Below are positions 6,830-15,629 of a DNA stretch of 64,000 nt, one piece after another; the stretch's first letter is position 1; each line of letters starts with the position of its first letter. The position numbers were made by a program, and so were the translations under genes. Source of the DNA: Desulfovibrio sp. (GTDB lineage Bacteria > Desulfobacterota > Desulfovibrionia > Desulfovibrionales > Desulfovibrionaceae); assembly GCF_009712225.1 (NCBI RefSeq), contig NZ_WASP01000012.1, positions 1-64,000 of the forward strand, in the 5' to 3' direction. The notes under the pieces were generated by a model, which saw nothing but the letters and a program-made list of their open reading frames with translations, did not search any database and was not told the DNA's origin.

Positions 6830-8044
6830 ATGCCGAACCAGGCCTCAACTCTCCAAAGCAATCTCGTGGCGCCGGCGGACCAACGTCCCGCCTCACAGGT
6901 CAAGATGATCCTCGGTCTGCCCATGCTGGCCGATGGCCCATTGCTGCGGAAGGCGAAGGAATTGGGTGCCCCGGTGCTTGTCAGCGCCAACAGCTTTTCT
7001 CGGTGGCGCGTGGAGAACGGGATTCGGGAGTGGCAAGAATTCAAGACGTCTTCCCTCGCCTTGGCCGAGGGCATGGAGGTCTGGTTGGACTCCGCCGGGT
7101 TCACCGCCATGAAAAAGTACAACGGCTTCCCTTGGACCATAGACGCCTATGTTGAACTGGCGGCGCGTTTCCCCTTTGCCCGGTGGGCCAGCATGGACTA
7201 TTGCGTCGAGCAAGAGATTGCCGCGTCCCGAGAGGTGGTGCTGGACCGAATTTCCCAGACGATCAACGCAAACCACAGTTGTGCCAACTTGGCGCGCCAA
7301 TACGGCATCCTCGATACCTTTATGCCGGTCATCCAGGGTCGCACGCCCGATGACTATCTACGCTGCATTGAGAGAATGCCGATGGTATTTGATTTTCCGG
7401 TGGTTGGCGTCGGGTCAATGTGCCGGCGCCAGGTGCACGGGGCGGACGGGATCTTGCGCGTCATTGCGGCTTTGGATCAGGCCTTCGCGGGAACGGAGGT
7501 GCAGCTGCATTTGTTCGGGTTGAAAAGTCAGGGCGCAGCGGCCGTTCGCGCCCATCCACGCGTGTTCTCGGTGGACAGCCAGGCCTACGGTAGTGCCGCG
7601 CGGTGGGACGCCGTGAAGGCTGGGCATTCGAAGACCAACCACTTTGTGGCAGGTGTGATGGAGCAGTGGCTGCTCAGCCAGCGGGCCAATCTGCAACGGC
7701 CTGGTTTTAGCTTTCAAGGCAGCCTGCCGATCGTTGCGCCGGCGGCGAAGCCGCAATCCCGCCTTGAGATGGCCTTGAGCCATGCCAAGGAGCACATTCG
7801 TTGTCTGATCGAGAGTGGCGATATCGATCTCGACGCTGCAACCTACCACGCAGAGATGGAATTGTTCGGGGAGATCATGGCTGGTCCCGAACGTTTCTGT
7901 CATCGCCGGATCGCCCAGCGCCTGGGGAACAATACTCTCGGGCTCCGCCGGCGGCGCGTCAATTTGCCATCCCTTGACGCGCAGTCGACCGCAGGGCGCG
8001 CCTACCCGCGGCGCTGCTCGTGTGGTTTACGCCAGGATTTCTGA
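6830..8044 (+). CDS. DpdA/Tgt-like 7-deazaguanine DNA transglycosylase candidate (404 aa)
   Basis: Residues about 80-240 show the features of the tRNA-guanine transglycosylase fold as seen in DpdA-type DNA enzymes. These are EVWLDSAGFTAMKKY (pocket loop like the Tgt DSGGF), FARWASMDYCVEQE, ILDTFMPVIQGRTPDDYLRC, and FPVVGVGSMCRR. DpdA proteins exchange guanine in DNA for a 7-deazaguanine such as preQ0. The C-terminal 60 residues are basic and less conserved in style, and may have been altered near 7900-8044. No deazapurine synthesis gene is in the window, so precursor would have to come from the host queuosine pathway. Assignment to DNA rather than RNA substrates is inferred from context. Confidence 0.65.
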   Translation: MPNQASTLQSNLVAPADQRPASQVKMILGLPMLADGPLLRKAKELGAPVLVSANSFSRWRVENGIREWQEFKTSSLALAEGMEVWLDSAGFTAMKKYNGFPWTIDAYVELAARFPFARWASMDYCVEQEIAASREVVLDRISQTINANHSCANLARQYGILDTFMPVIQGRTPDDYLRCIERMPMVFDFPVVGVGSMCRRQVHGADGILRVIAALDQAFAGTEVQLHLFGLKSQGAAAVRAHPRVFSVDSQAYGSAARWDAVKAGHSKTNHFVAGVMEQWLLSQRANLQRPGFSFQGSLPIVAPAAKPQSRLEMALSHAKEHIRCLIESGDIDLDAATYHAEMELFGEIMAGPERFCHRRIAQRLGNNTLGLRRRRVNLPSLDAQSTAGRAYPRRCSCGLRQDF

Positions 8045-8116
8045 CCTCGTGCCAAGTTGTCGGACGGAATTTCGGTGACACGCTCTTGCCGACGATACCA
8101 TAGGGAATCACGCTGT

Positions 8117-9174
8117 ATGCACGCTTCACCAACGGACGAGGAAGCTGACGTTCTCCGGCGTCTGGCTGCTGACGAAAGCTACGAGCAGATCAGCGCTGCC
8201 GTGGGCAAGTCGCGCGGCTGGGTGTATTCGGTGGCAGTTCGCCATCGGGCGCGGAAGAACGAGGCGCGCATTCGCGAGCGGCAGGAAGATCGGCGGCGGC
8301 GCCAGCTCGAGTTCATGGCGAGCGTCCTCAACACCACGACGTCGGCCGATGTGTCGGATTTTTTCGACGGAGTGCCTGACTCGTCCGTGCAGGTGGTGGT
8401 CACCAGCCCCCCTTACCGGCTCGCGTCCTCAAGGAAGGCGGTGTACTGTTCCTGCAGCTCGGGTCCACCAGGGACCATGAGAATCGCTTGATGCCCCTCG
8501 ACATGCTGGTATTCGAGGATCTTCGTCGGACCGGTCTGACCTTCCAAAGCAGGATCGTCTGGACTTCGCGCCACGGTCTGACGCCCAAGAACCGACTCGC
8601 GGAACGCTATGAAACAGCGATGGTGTGGAGCAAGGGCGAGACGCCGGTCTTCAATCCCACTGCCGCGCGGATCGCGCAGCTTCAGCCCGGAAAGCGCGGC
8701 TATAAGGGTAAGAGCAAGGGCAATCTCACTGGGCACCCATTGGGGGCCTGGCCGACCAATGTGTGGGATGACATCCCAACCGTCCGACACAATCATCCGG
8801 ACCGGGAGCACGGTGACCACCCTGCCCAGTTCCCGGTGGCGCTGGCAAAGCGCGCCATCCTCGTCTACTCGATGCCCGGCGATGTGATCTGCGATCCGTT
8901 CAGCGGTTCTGGTTCAACCCATATCGCTGCGGTGGAAACCGGTCGGGCCTTTATCGGGGCCGATCTGTTCTACGCCGATCTGCGGGCGCGACGGCTGGCG
9001 GAGGCCGTTCCGGATCTGGTGAGCACGTTGCCGGGCGTAACGGATGAAAGCGTGGCGGTGTGGGCGGCCGAGGCGGTTCGCGTCGAAAGCGATGCGGTGG
9101 ATGTCGGTCGCCGTGATGATCAGCTCCTTCTGGGGCTGTTCGCTTCGGAACATGTTCGCAAGGTGGCGGGGTAA
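8117..9174 (+). pseudogene. DNA methyltransferase (N4/N6 type) broken by internal deletion
   Basis: The N-terminal part (from ATG 8117) has a helix-turn-helix segment (YEQISAAVGKSRGWVYSVAV), then DVSDFFDGVPDSSVQVVVTSPPY, the catalytic motif IV of amino-methyltransferases. Reading then shifts: from about 8414 another frame encodes RVLKEGGVLFLQLGSTRDHE and continues to VICDPFSGSGSTHIAA, the SAM-binding motif I, ending at 9174. The 30-50 residues normally lying between TSPPY and VLKxGG are gone, so a small out-of-frame deletion has removed them. Both halves are otherwise well conserved, indicating recent loss. Confidence 0.75.
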
Positions 9175-9232
9175 TTCGTGGCTTTCCGGTGACGTGGGAG
9201 ACTGTGGTCATAGTTCGGTGACGGAGAAAACC

Positions 9233-9784
9233 ATGACCGCCCAATCCTACCAGGAATACGAACAATTTCCCGAGTACCGTACGGGACGTCTGCCCAGTGG
9301 CGCCCTCGACAAGAGCGTCACGGAGATCCCAAAATGGAATAGCGAGGCGCCGCCGCCGGCGAAGGGCTCCTACGTCCACTGCCGCATCAACGCGATCGGC
9401 CCCTGCATCGTCACGGGCTACTTCACCGAGGACGGCTACCTCGGCATCCTGGTCAAGCTCCTCGATCCGCCTGCGTGGCATATTCGTCAACAGGGGTACA
9501 ACACCACGGCCCACCTCTTTGGTCCCGAGTTCAGCATGCTCGACCAGGCGCCCGAGATTCCCGGTCCGAACATCGAGCAACTGGAAGCTCTCCAGCGCTT
9601 CGCCGAGAAATACGGGCGGACCTGGAAAAGTATCCTCCAGAGCTACTGGATGAGTGGCCGTGACGAGAGTGAGCCCTTGGGCGCCCAGCTTCGGCAGGTC
9701 CGCAATTCTTTTCCGGGATGGCTGTATTCGGCCCGGAACAAGGTGGTTCCGCGCGACGCTGCCCGGAGATCCCGCGCCGAGTAG
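9233..9784 (+). CDS. Hypothetical plasmid protein with YGRTWKS motif (183 aa)
   Basis: It starts MTAQSYQEYEQF after ACGGAGAAAACC. Residues 50-100 form a beta-rich, small domain (GSYVHCRINAIGPCIVTGYFTEDGYLGILV). The C-terminal part has RFAEKYGRTWKSILQSYWMSGR, a motif I have seen in many uncharacterised plasmid proteins of alphaproteobacteria. No catalytic residues can be assigned. A 7-bp inverted repeat (GCAGGGC / GCCCTGC, 9806-9831) follows. It is probably transcribed alone. Confidence 0.65.
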   Translation: MTAQSYQEYEQFPEYRTGRLPSGALDKSVTEIPKWNSEAPPPAKGSYVHCRINAIGPCIVTGYFTEDGYLGILVKLLDPPAWHIRQQGYNTTAHLFGPEFSMLDQAPEIPGPNIEQLEALQRFAEKYGRTWKSILQSYWMSGRDESEPLGAQLRQVRNSFPGWLYSARNKVVPRDAARRSRAE

Positions 9785-9893
9785 GGTTCCGTCCTCCTTT
9801 ACTTTGCAGGGCTGCAGCCAAGCGGCCCTGCGGGATATCCCCGACATCCTCGCGATATCTTTTCCAAATCCTCGAGTAGTGATTGGACTATCT

Positions 9894-10325
9894 ATGACCG
9901 CTTCCGTGGCCCCTGTTTGGAGTCTTCCCGGTGATGGCTTCCCCTTCATTGTGCCCAATGCCGCCCGCAAAGAGGTGATCGCCCATTGGTTTAGCCACTT
10001 GAACAAGACGGATGGCCGTCACTTGGTCGGCACCTCAACGAGCCGTCGGCGAGTGCATGATCAAGTCACCGGCCGGCGGGTGACCAGGGATTGGGTTACC
10101 GCCCATGTCCTGCTGTTCCAGGATGGTGGTCGGGAGACGGTACTGAACCGGGAAACGTTTCGTGCGGTGACGGCCGAGGTGCAGGCGGCTGGTGACGTGG
10201 ACGAAACCATCATCTATGGCAGCCTGTGCCTCTACCAATCCCCCACAACTCGCTTTGAACAATTCGGCGTTCGGTCCCGACCCAGGACCGGCGAGGTGCC
10301 GGAAATGCACCCGATCGCCGGCTGA
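9894..10325 (+). CDS. Hypothetical protein (143 aa)
   Basis: The ATG at 9894 begins MTASVAPVWSLPGDGFPFIV. The middle is basic (TSRRRVHDQVTGRRVTRDW) and the end is beta-rich. There is no membrane segment or motif I recognise. The ribosome site is weak (TTGGA). It lies between the YGRTWKS-motif gene and the DUF2026-like gene in the same orientation, with a separate promoter for the latter at 10341. The function is unknown. Confidence 0.5.
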   Translation: MTASVAPVWSLPGDGFPFIVPNAARKEVIAHWFSHLNKTDGRHLVGTSTSRRRVHDQVTGRRVTRDWVTAHVLLFQDGGRETVLNRETFRAVTAEVQAAGDVDETIIYGSLCLYQSPTTRFEQFGVRSRPRTGEVPEMHPIAG

Positions 10326-10340
10326 TAGACCTGGGGCGCC

Positions 10341-10371
10341 AAATGGTGCCCGTCGGTGGCACCGATAGAAT
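10341..10371 (+). promoter_or_regulatory. Promoter related to the CAAAT module
   Basis: CAAATGGTGC with TGGTGC at 10344-10349, a 16-bp spacer, and TAGAAT at 10366-10371, upstream of the start at 10398. The -10 is good and the spacing matches the module, but the -35 departs from TTGCA. Confidence 0.5.
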
Positions 10372-10397
10372 CGAGCCATCGACGAAGGGAGTTTTTC

Positions 10398-11126
10398 ATG
10401 GGTGACGTGCTTCGCAAGTTTCATGTGGCTGCCGGTTCTGACATCGACATCGAACTGGTGGCATCGGCCGTCCAACAAGTGGTGGGCGCCGTGACGGACT
10501 TTCACGGAGCCGACTGTCTGCTTTACGCGAAACTCGGTGCTGCGCTGTTGCGCTTCCTCGGCGTCCAGGCCGAAGCGGTCGCCGGTAGCGCCGCTTGGCG
10601 CGTCGGTGCTGGTGATGGCGATGTGATCAGCCACGCTTTGGAAGTCGCCGGTCAGGGCTTTGTCCCACACAATAGCATGGGGCTGGCGGCTATGTTCCAT
10701 GCCTGGATTGAAGGGCCAGGCTTCCTGATCGACTTTTCGACCTGCACCCTCAAGGCGAAGGCGCAGGCTCTTGATAATGCTGACGGCGGGCGGACCAACG
10801 TCGAATGGGCGCCGAACTATCTCTCCATCGACCCGGACAATGCGCCGGCGTTACTTGATCGCGCGATGGCGGTGGTGCAGGCGGCGGAAGGCGGGGTCTA
10901 TTTCTATAGGCGCCACGCACAGATCGAACGGGTGGCCTTCGCGGAGAGCGGTGACACCCTGATCCGCACCCTGCTTTTTGCAGCACGGTCCGCCTATGCC
11001 GCCGCCAAACGCGGCGAGAACATCCGAATTGTCGGGCTTGTATCCGATGGTGAGCACCAGGAGATGCCAAAGCACGGCCGGTTCGTGCCGATGGCGTCTC
11101 CCGGCCACGGCTCCGCGGTGGAATGA
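10398..11126 (+). CDS. DUF2026-like protein with transglutaminase-type Cys-His-Asp layout (242 aa)
   Basis: Residues 37-55 read ADCLLYAKLGAALLRFLGV and residues 94-112 AAMFHAWIEGPGFLIDFST. A Cys at a helix start, then His and Asp on later strands, is the arrangement of papain/transglutaminase-like and arylamine-acetyltransferase-like folds, and resembles DUF2026 proteins. The reaction is unknown. The ribosome site GGGAG precedes the ATG. It ends 18 bases before the Mom-like gene and the two are probably cotranscribed, so a role linked to DNA modification is possible but is inference. Confidence 0.55.
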   Translation: MGDVLRKFHVAAGSDIDIELVASAVQQVVGAVTDFHGADCLLYAKLGAALLRFLGVQAEAVAGSAAWRVGAGDGDVISHALEVAGQGFVPHNSMGLAAMFHAWIEGPGFLIDFSTCTLKAKAQALDNADGGRTNVEWAPNYLSIDPDNAPALLDRAMAVVQAAEGGVYFYRRHAQIERVAFAESGDTLIRTLLFAARSAYAAAKRGENIRIVGLVSDGEHQEMPKHGRFVPMASPGHGSAVE

Positions 11127-11144
11127 CGGCGGCGGCGAAAGATC

Positions 11145-11990
11145 ATGTCGTGTATCGCACGTTCGCCTCACCAGCTGACTTTCGCATTTGAGCAGCGATG
11201 GGCCGCGGGCCGAGAGTGGCGGTTACCGCCTGGACGCGAACTGTTCTATGACGACGGTTCCTTCTCGGTTGATATCATCAAGCCAAAATTGGGCAAACCC
11301 TTCGTGGTCGAGCATCACTATGCCCACACCTGGCCGTCTTCTGTCCTGGCGGTTGGGTTGTGGTGTGGATCGGAACTGGTTGGCGTGGCGAACTTTGGTA
11401 ATCCCGCCAATGAGGCAGTGATTCCGCATTGGACCGGATACGGCCCACGCGATGGTCTCGAATTGAATCGCTTCACACTGCTGCCATCGGTCGGATATGG
11501 AGGCGAAAGTTGGTTTATCCGCCGGGCGATGGCCGTTGTCCATCAGTCCCGGTCGATCAAGGCCGTCATCTCCTATGCGGATCCAGTGCAGCGGCGATCC
11601 GTGCACGGGGAAATTATAGCGCCCGGTCACATTGGGACGATTTACCAGGCGAGCGGAGCGGTTTTCTGCGGCCGCGGTGCCGAGCGGGTGAAGTGGCTGG
11701 CTCCCAACGGGACCATCGTTGATGGACGTGCTTTATCGAAGATTTCGACCCAGGAATGTGGCCACGATTATGCGGAGCGCTACTTGGTTGGCCTGTGTGG
11801 CGAGGAGCGCCGTTTCGGGGAAGACCCGCGGGATTATCTGGCTCGGGTGGCCCCCCTCTTTAAGCGCTTCAAACACAAAGGTTGCCTTGTCTATTTGCTG
11901 CCGATGGATAGGGTTGTACGGCGTGAGCTGCGCCGCCGGCACCCGTCCCTGCCCTACCCAAAGGGCGAGGTGTTGGAACGCGCCGCATAA
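11145..11990 (+). CDS. Mom-like DNA modification protein (281 aa)
   Basis: The central region matches the signature order of phage Mu Mom-type proteins: VEHHYAHTWPSSVLAVGLW, LVGVANFGNPA, GLELNRFTLLPSV, GGESWFIRRAMAVV, VISYADPVQRRS, and HIGTIYQASGAVFCG. Mom is a GNAT-fold enzyme that modifies adenine in DNA and protects it from restriction nucleases. The protein has extra C-terminal residues (about 200-281) beyond the core. It lies in a block with a DpdA-like protein and a broken methyltransferase. It is probably coupled to the DUF2026-like gene upstream. The assignment to the Mom family is by motif recall. Confidence 0.75.
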   Translation: MSCIARSPHQLTFAFEQRWAAGREWRLPPGRELFYDDGSFSVDIIKPKLGKPFVVEHHYAHTWPSSVLAVGLWCGSELVGVANFGNPANEAVIPHWTGYGPRDGLELNRFTLLPSVGYGGESWFIRRAMAVVHQSRSIKAVISYADPVQRRSVHGEIIAPGHIGTIYQASGAVFCGRGAERVKWLAPNGTIVDGRALSKISTQECGHDYAERYLVGLCGEERRFGEDPRDYLARVAPLFKRFKHKGCLVYLLPMDRVVRRELRRRHPSLPYPKGEVLERAA

Positions 11991-12008
11991 TCGTTGGTGA
12001 TTTGGTCG

Positions 12009-12105
12009 GGGTGGTTCCTCGGGACCGGTGGTCATGCCCCCCCCGCCACGCGGCTCATAAGGCCTTCTTGTGAGCCGCGTGACCACCAGTCGGCAGGGAC
12101 CACCC
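12009..12105. repeat. Palindromic repeat element, copy 2
   Basis: It starts GGGTGGTTCCTCGGGACCGG and ends with GGGACCACCC. Inner arms GGTGGTCA / TGACCACC and a central perfect hairpin CACGCGGCTCA / TGAGCCGCGTG make it a nested cruciform. It closely matches 17886-17980 at both ends. It follows the Mom-like gene and could act as a terminator. No flanking duplication is visible. Confidence 0.65.
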
Positions 12106-12214
12106 ATCGTCGCAGGTTAACGGCACGCGCCTGGATAGCTGGTGCAAATGCCAGTGTCCAGGCGTTGGAGTTGGATATCGTGCGCTCCTTCCTTCCTTGG
12201 CCGGCGCAGCCGGC

Positions 12215-12246
12215 AAAATGGTCCCTTCCCGCTCCTGCCTTACGCT
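12215..12246 (+). promoter_or_regulatory. Promoter related to the CAAAT module
   Basis: AAAATGGTCC with TGGTCC at 12219-12224, a 16-bp spacer and TACGCT at 12241-12246, 27 bp before the start at 12273. It is a weak match to sigma-70 hexamers but has the same spacing. Confidence 0.35.
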
Positions 12247-12272
12247 GTGAACCCTAACAGCGGAGAAGCAGC

Positions 12273-12710
12273 ATGCCGAAAATTACCTTTTCCTCTCCAA
12301 CGCGTTTCGAATCTCTCGGGCGGAACGGATACATGGCCACGCATGGAGTTTACGTTTCGGACCACACGGACGTGACTGTGCTCGAACCGGTGCGTGTCAA
12401 CGGCCAGGTGGGGCGTGGCTCGGTGTCGATCGGCACAGCCTCTCTGGGTGACGTCATTCCTGTCCTGCAGAAGATCTATGACGGCTTCCTTGCCCGTGAG
12501 GCAGCCATTTCCGGTTTGAGCGCTGCCCAAAGGGTGGATATCGGCGACATCCAGGCTCTGGACGATGACGGCCGCGTTCGTGCCGCCGACGAGTTGTGGA
12601 AGTTCTGTACCGAACCGGCGCGGAAGGCGCTGCTGGAAGATGCCTATTACCTCGTCAGGCGGGTGGCGGAGGCCTCGTTGGAGAAGGAGAAAGTTGCGCA
12701 GGCGGCATAG
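12273..12710 (+). CDS. Hypothetical protein (145 aa)
   Basis: It begins MPKITFSSPTRFESLG after GCGGAGAAGCAGC. A short beta-rich N-terminal half (to about residue 70) is followed by a helical C-terminal half ending in VRRVAEASLEKEKVAQAA. There is no membrane segment and no known motif. A hairpin built on GGGTGGT / ACCACCC (about 12724-12752) follows and may terminate transcription. The function is unknown. Confidence 0.6.
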   Translation: MPKITFSSPTRFESLGRNGYMATHGVYVSDHTDVTVLEPVRVNGQVGRGSVSIGTASLGDVIPVLQKIYDGFLAREAAISGLSAAQRVDIGDIQALDDDGRVRAADELWKFCTEPARKALLEDAYYLVRRVAEASLEKEKVAQAA

Positions 12711-12772
12711 TTCTCAGCCAGGGGGTGGTTTCGATCAATACGGGACCACCCGGCTCCTGGCGCCGGTGGGTC

Positions 12773-12803
12773 AAATAGTGGCTTCGTGTCCCGGTAGTAC
12801 CTT
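12773..12803 (+). promoter_or_regulatory. Promoter related to the CAAAT module
   Basis: GGTCAAATAGTGG with TAGTGG at 12776-12781, a 16-bp spacer and TACCTT at 12798-12803. The stretch resembles the module copy at 895-931 over about 30 bases, though both hexamers are poor. Confidence 0.35.
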
Positions 12804-12827
12804 ATTCGGAGATCGATGAGGTTTGGC

Positions 12828-13211
12828 ATGAAGCAGGATTTCGAAGGCTTTCTGAATTGCTCGCACGGGATCCATTACTGGGATGTGGCGGGAAAGACCG
12901 CATGCATGGTCAAGAATGGCTATGACCCCGCCGTCTACACGGTCCAGCAGGCCACCGACCTCGCGCAGGCCCAGATGCAGAAGGAACTCGACCAGCCGAC
13001 CTTCGGCTTCTCCAGCGTCATCTTCATCATCCTCGCACTCTTGGTCGTTCGCTGGGTCGCTGGTGGCGTCGTTACCGCCTTCCAGACCAAGGGCCGCAGC
13101 ATGGCCGGTCTCTTCGGCGCCGATGACAGCGACGCGACCGGCTCGACTTGGAATGGCGACCTTCATTGGACCATCCGTCAGAACATCGACGGCGGCTTTT
13201 GTCGGTACTAA
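12828..13211 (+). CDS. Small membrane protein, paralogue 1 (127 aa)
   Basis: The N-terminal domain (MKQDFEGFLNC...) is followed by one transmembrane segment at about residues 65-87 (SVIFIILALLVVRWVAGGVV) and a short tail ending TIRQNIDGGFCRY. A near-identical protein of the same length is encoded at 34269-34652. The two share a 56-base stretch of identical DNA (12900-12955 and 34341-34396), indicating recent duplication or gene conversion. ATG at 12816 is also in frame. The function is unknown. Confidence 0.7.
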   Translation: MKQDFEGFLNCSHGIHYWDVAGKTACMVKNGYDPAVYTVQQATDLAQAQMQKELDQPTFGFSSVIFIILALLVVRWVAGGVVTAFQTKGRSMAGLFGADDSDATGSTWNGDLHWTIRQNIDGGFCRY

Positions 13212-13280
13212 TTCGCTGGTAGTGATGAAGGCACCTCCTACGCGCGGACATCGGCGTGATCGACCACTGGAAGCAAGCAG

Positions 13281-13862
13281 ATGGGTAAAGACCAGCAAAA
13301 CTTCGATCTATTTGGCAGTGCCGGTGCGCATGATCCCGGCGGGAAAACGCGGTTGCGCTGGCCCGCCGGATCACTGGTGACGTCGCGCTTCTCAGATTGC
13401 GGCCTCTATCGATACGAACTGAGCGAAATCTGGGATCCCCGGAAGCCGCTGATCATGTGGCTGCTGATGAACCCCAGCGTCGCAGATACTCAGTTTCGCG
13501 ATCCGACGCTCGCCAAGACGGGCAAGTACAGTTTTGCCTGGGGATACGGCGGGCAACTCATTGGCAACGTCCACGCCTACCGCGCGACGAACAGCCGCCA
13601 ACTCCTGTCGGTCGAGGATCCTATTGGACCAGAAAACGACAGCGCTCTCGACACCATGGCCAGTCGGGCGAGCATCGTTGTCCTGGCCTATGGAAAGCCG
13701 CCGAATGTCGCGTTGCGGGCTCGCGGCCCCGCTGTCGCTGCGCGCCTGCAAGCGAACGGCGCAAAGCTGTTTGTTCTCGGCGTTTCTGATGATGGCGCGC
13801 CGAAGCACCCGCTTTACCTGGCGGACAGTCTTCAACCGCTGCCTTGGACAGTCGCTGCCTAA
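13281..13862 (+). CDS. DUF1643 family protein (193 aa)
   Basis: The family pattern is clear: IMWLLMNPSVADTQFRDPTL (residues 53-72), FAWGYGGQLIGNVHAYRATN, EDPIGPENDSAL, and VVLAYGKPP. DUF1643 proteins are small soluble proteins of unknown biochemistry that are often found on plasmids and phages. The start ATG has a weak site (GCAAGCAG). It lies 69 bases after the small membrane protein. I infer an accessory role in the surrounding DNA-handling block but have no direct evidence. Confidence 0.8.
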   Translation: MGKDQQNFDLFGSAGAHDPGGKTRLRWPAGSLVTSRFSDCGLYRYELSEIWDPRKPLIMWLLMNPSVADTQFRDPTLAKTGKYSFAWGYGGQLIGNVHAYRATNSRQLLSVEDPIGPENDSALDTMASRASIVVLAYGKPPNVALRARGPAVAARLQANGAKLFVLGVSDDGAPKHPLYLADSLQPLPWTVAA

Positions 13863-14019
13863 ATTCCCTCCGAGCCTATTTCACGCGTTTTTGTGCTGAA
13901 TGTCCGGTAGTTGCTGATTTCCTGCCCGATTATCCTTAACCAGTCCTGCCTGATGGCTGGGTGATTTGAGTGTCCGGCGCGCAGCGTCTGGGCTGGCCCT
14001 TCAAGATGGAACGGTTTGA

Positions 14020-15525
14020 TTGTCCCTCACACCCAGCGGCGAACAAGCGTTGATCCTGATGGCGCGGAAGATCGCGCCGGAGATGCCGCTGAAGGTCCGT
14101 GCCGCGGCCGGCGCCGGCAAAACCTCCATGCTCCAGATGATCGCCGAGGCCGAGGAAGGACCGTTGCTCTACCTCTCCTACAGCGCCAAGTTGGTCGAGG
14201 CTGCTGCTTCCAGTTTTCCAAAGAACGTCGATTGCCTGACCGTCCATTCCCTGGCCTACAGGGTTATGAAAATGAAGGAGGTGCATAACCGCCTCAACCG
14301 GCCTTTCACACCGGACGTGGTGGCCAACCTGCTGTCCATCGAGCGGCGGGATGTCACGGCGCGGCAAATGGGCGGGTGGATCCAGGAGACGGTCAGGAAG
14401 TTCTGCCAGGGCGGTGAGGGCTGCATCGAACAGAGCCACCTCCCAACCGGCCTCGAAGAAACGTTTGCAGAAGACGTATTGAGCGGCGCTCAAGAGCTTT
14501 GGGATATGCTGGTGGGCAAGTGGGATAGCAATCTGCCCCTCGAGCACGACATGTATCTCAAGCTGTGGCATTTGCGCGGCGCCAGGTTGACCAGGCGCTA
14601 CCGTGGAATCCTGATGGACGAGTGCCACGACAGCAATCCCGTCACGCTCGACGCGATGATGTTTCAGTCCATCCCGATCACCTGGGTTGGTGATGAGCCG
14701 CAGTCCATCTTCCTGTTCCGCCGAGCCATCAATGCGCTACGCATAATCAGGGCGCCCGAATACTTTCTGACGCAAAGCTATCGTTTCGGCCCGCCGGTGG
14801 CGGAGATCGCCAACAAGGTGGTGGCCCATTCCCCGAATCCACCTCCCCGTCCTGTCGTCGGTTATGCGGCGATCGAAAGCGTCATCAATCCATCTGAACC
14901 GAAACACCCGATCTCGGTGGTCTGCCGGAGCAACGCTGGCCTAATCATGGAGGCGCTGGCGAGCACCGGCTCGCTTCATGTGGTTGGGGGTGTGGAGCAG
15001 CTCGTTTCCCTGGCACGCGGCGTCGAGATGCTGTCCAACGGCCATCCTGCTGTCAACGTACCGGCTCTGTCTCGCTTCCGGACCTACGACGACATGATGG
15101 AGGCGATTGAAGATGCGAAAGATCCGGAGCTGCGGATCTTGTCGAAGCTGATCGATCGCTACGGTGACCAGCTTGGTGAGGCCGTCTCATCGCTGGAGAA
15201 GAGGCTGGTCAACTCAATCGAGGCGGCAGAGACAAGCGTTATGAGCGCGCATCGCTCCAAGGGCCTCACGGTTCCAGGCGCCCGGCTCTCCGATGACTTC
15301 ACCGGCCTGTCCGATCTGCATGATCGTGTCCGCAGCGGGCGGATGACGCTTGAGCAGTACGAGCAGGAAATTAATCTGATGTATGTGGCTGTCACCAGGC
15401 CGCGCTATGAGTTGACCCTCAATGACGCAGCTACAGAAATGGTGGCGACCAAGCCTCTTCCGGTAAGTGCTTACAAGCCTGCCGATTCTGGTTCCGCAGC
15501 AGAAGACAAGGGTGGGCCTACTTGA
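14020..15525 (+). CDS. UvrD/Rep-like superfamily 1 helicase (501 aa)
   Basis: All helicase motifs can be placed: VRAAAGAGKTSML (Walker A, about residues 27-39), ILMDECHDSNP (motif II), ITWVGDEPQSIFLFRRA (motif III), YFLTQSYRFGP (motif IV), TSVMSAHRSKGLTVPGARL (motif V), and EINLMYVAVTRPRYEL (motif VI). The compact size resembles F-box-helicase/UvrD-like plasmid and phage proteins lacking the 1B/2B insertions. An in-frame TGA at 14014-14016 precedes the TTG start at 14020; ATG at 14059 is an alternative. It would unwind DNA, consistent with ssb downstream. Confidence 0.8.
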   Translation: MSLTPSGEQALILMARKIAPEMPLKVRAAAGAGKTSMLQMIAEAEEGPLLYLSYSAKLVEAAASSFPKNVDCLTVHSLAYRVMKMKEVHNRLNRPFTPDVVANLLSIERRDVTARQMGGWIQETVRKFCQGGEGCIEQSHLPTGLEETFAEDVLSGAQELWDMLVGKWDSNLPLEHDMYLKLWHLRGARLTRRYRGILMDECHDSNPVTLDAMMFQSIPITWVGDEPQSIFLFRRAINALRIIRAPEYFLTQSYRFGPPVAEIANKVVAHSPNPPPRPVVGYAAIESVINPSEPKHPISVVCRSNAGLIMEALASTGSLHVVGGVEQLVSLARGVEMLSNGHPAVNVPALSRFRTYDDMMEAIEDAKDPELRILSKLIDRYGDQLGEAVSSLEKRLVNSIEAAETSVMSAHRSKGLTVPGARLSDDFTGLSDLHDRVRSGRMTLEQYEQEINLMYVAVTRPRYELTLNDAATEMVATKPLPVSAYKPADSGSAAEDKGGPT

Positions 15526-15629
15526 TAGGCTACCCGCAATCCTCTTCCGGCCAGACTCGTAATTGCGGAAACGCCACCGAGTGGGATTATGAACACAACA
15601 AGTAATAATTTCAATTGATGGAGTAAAAC

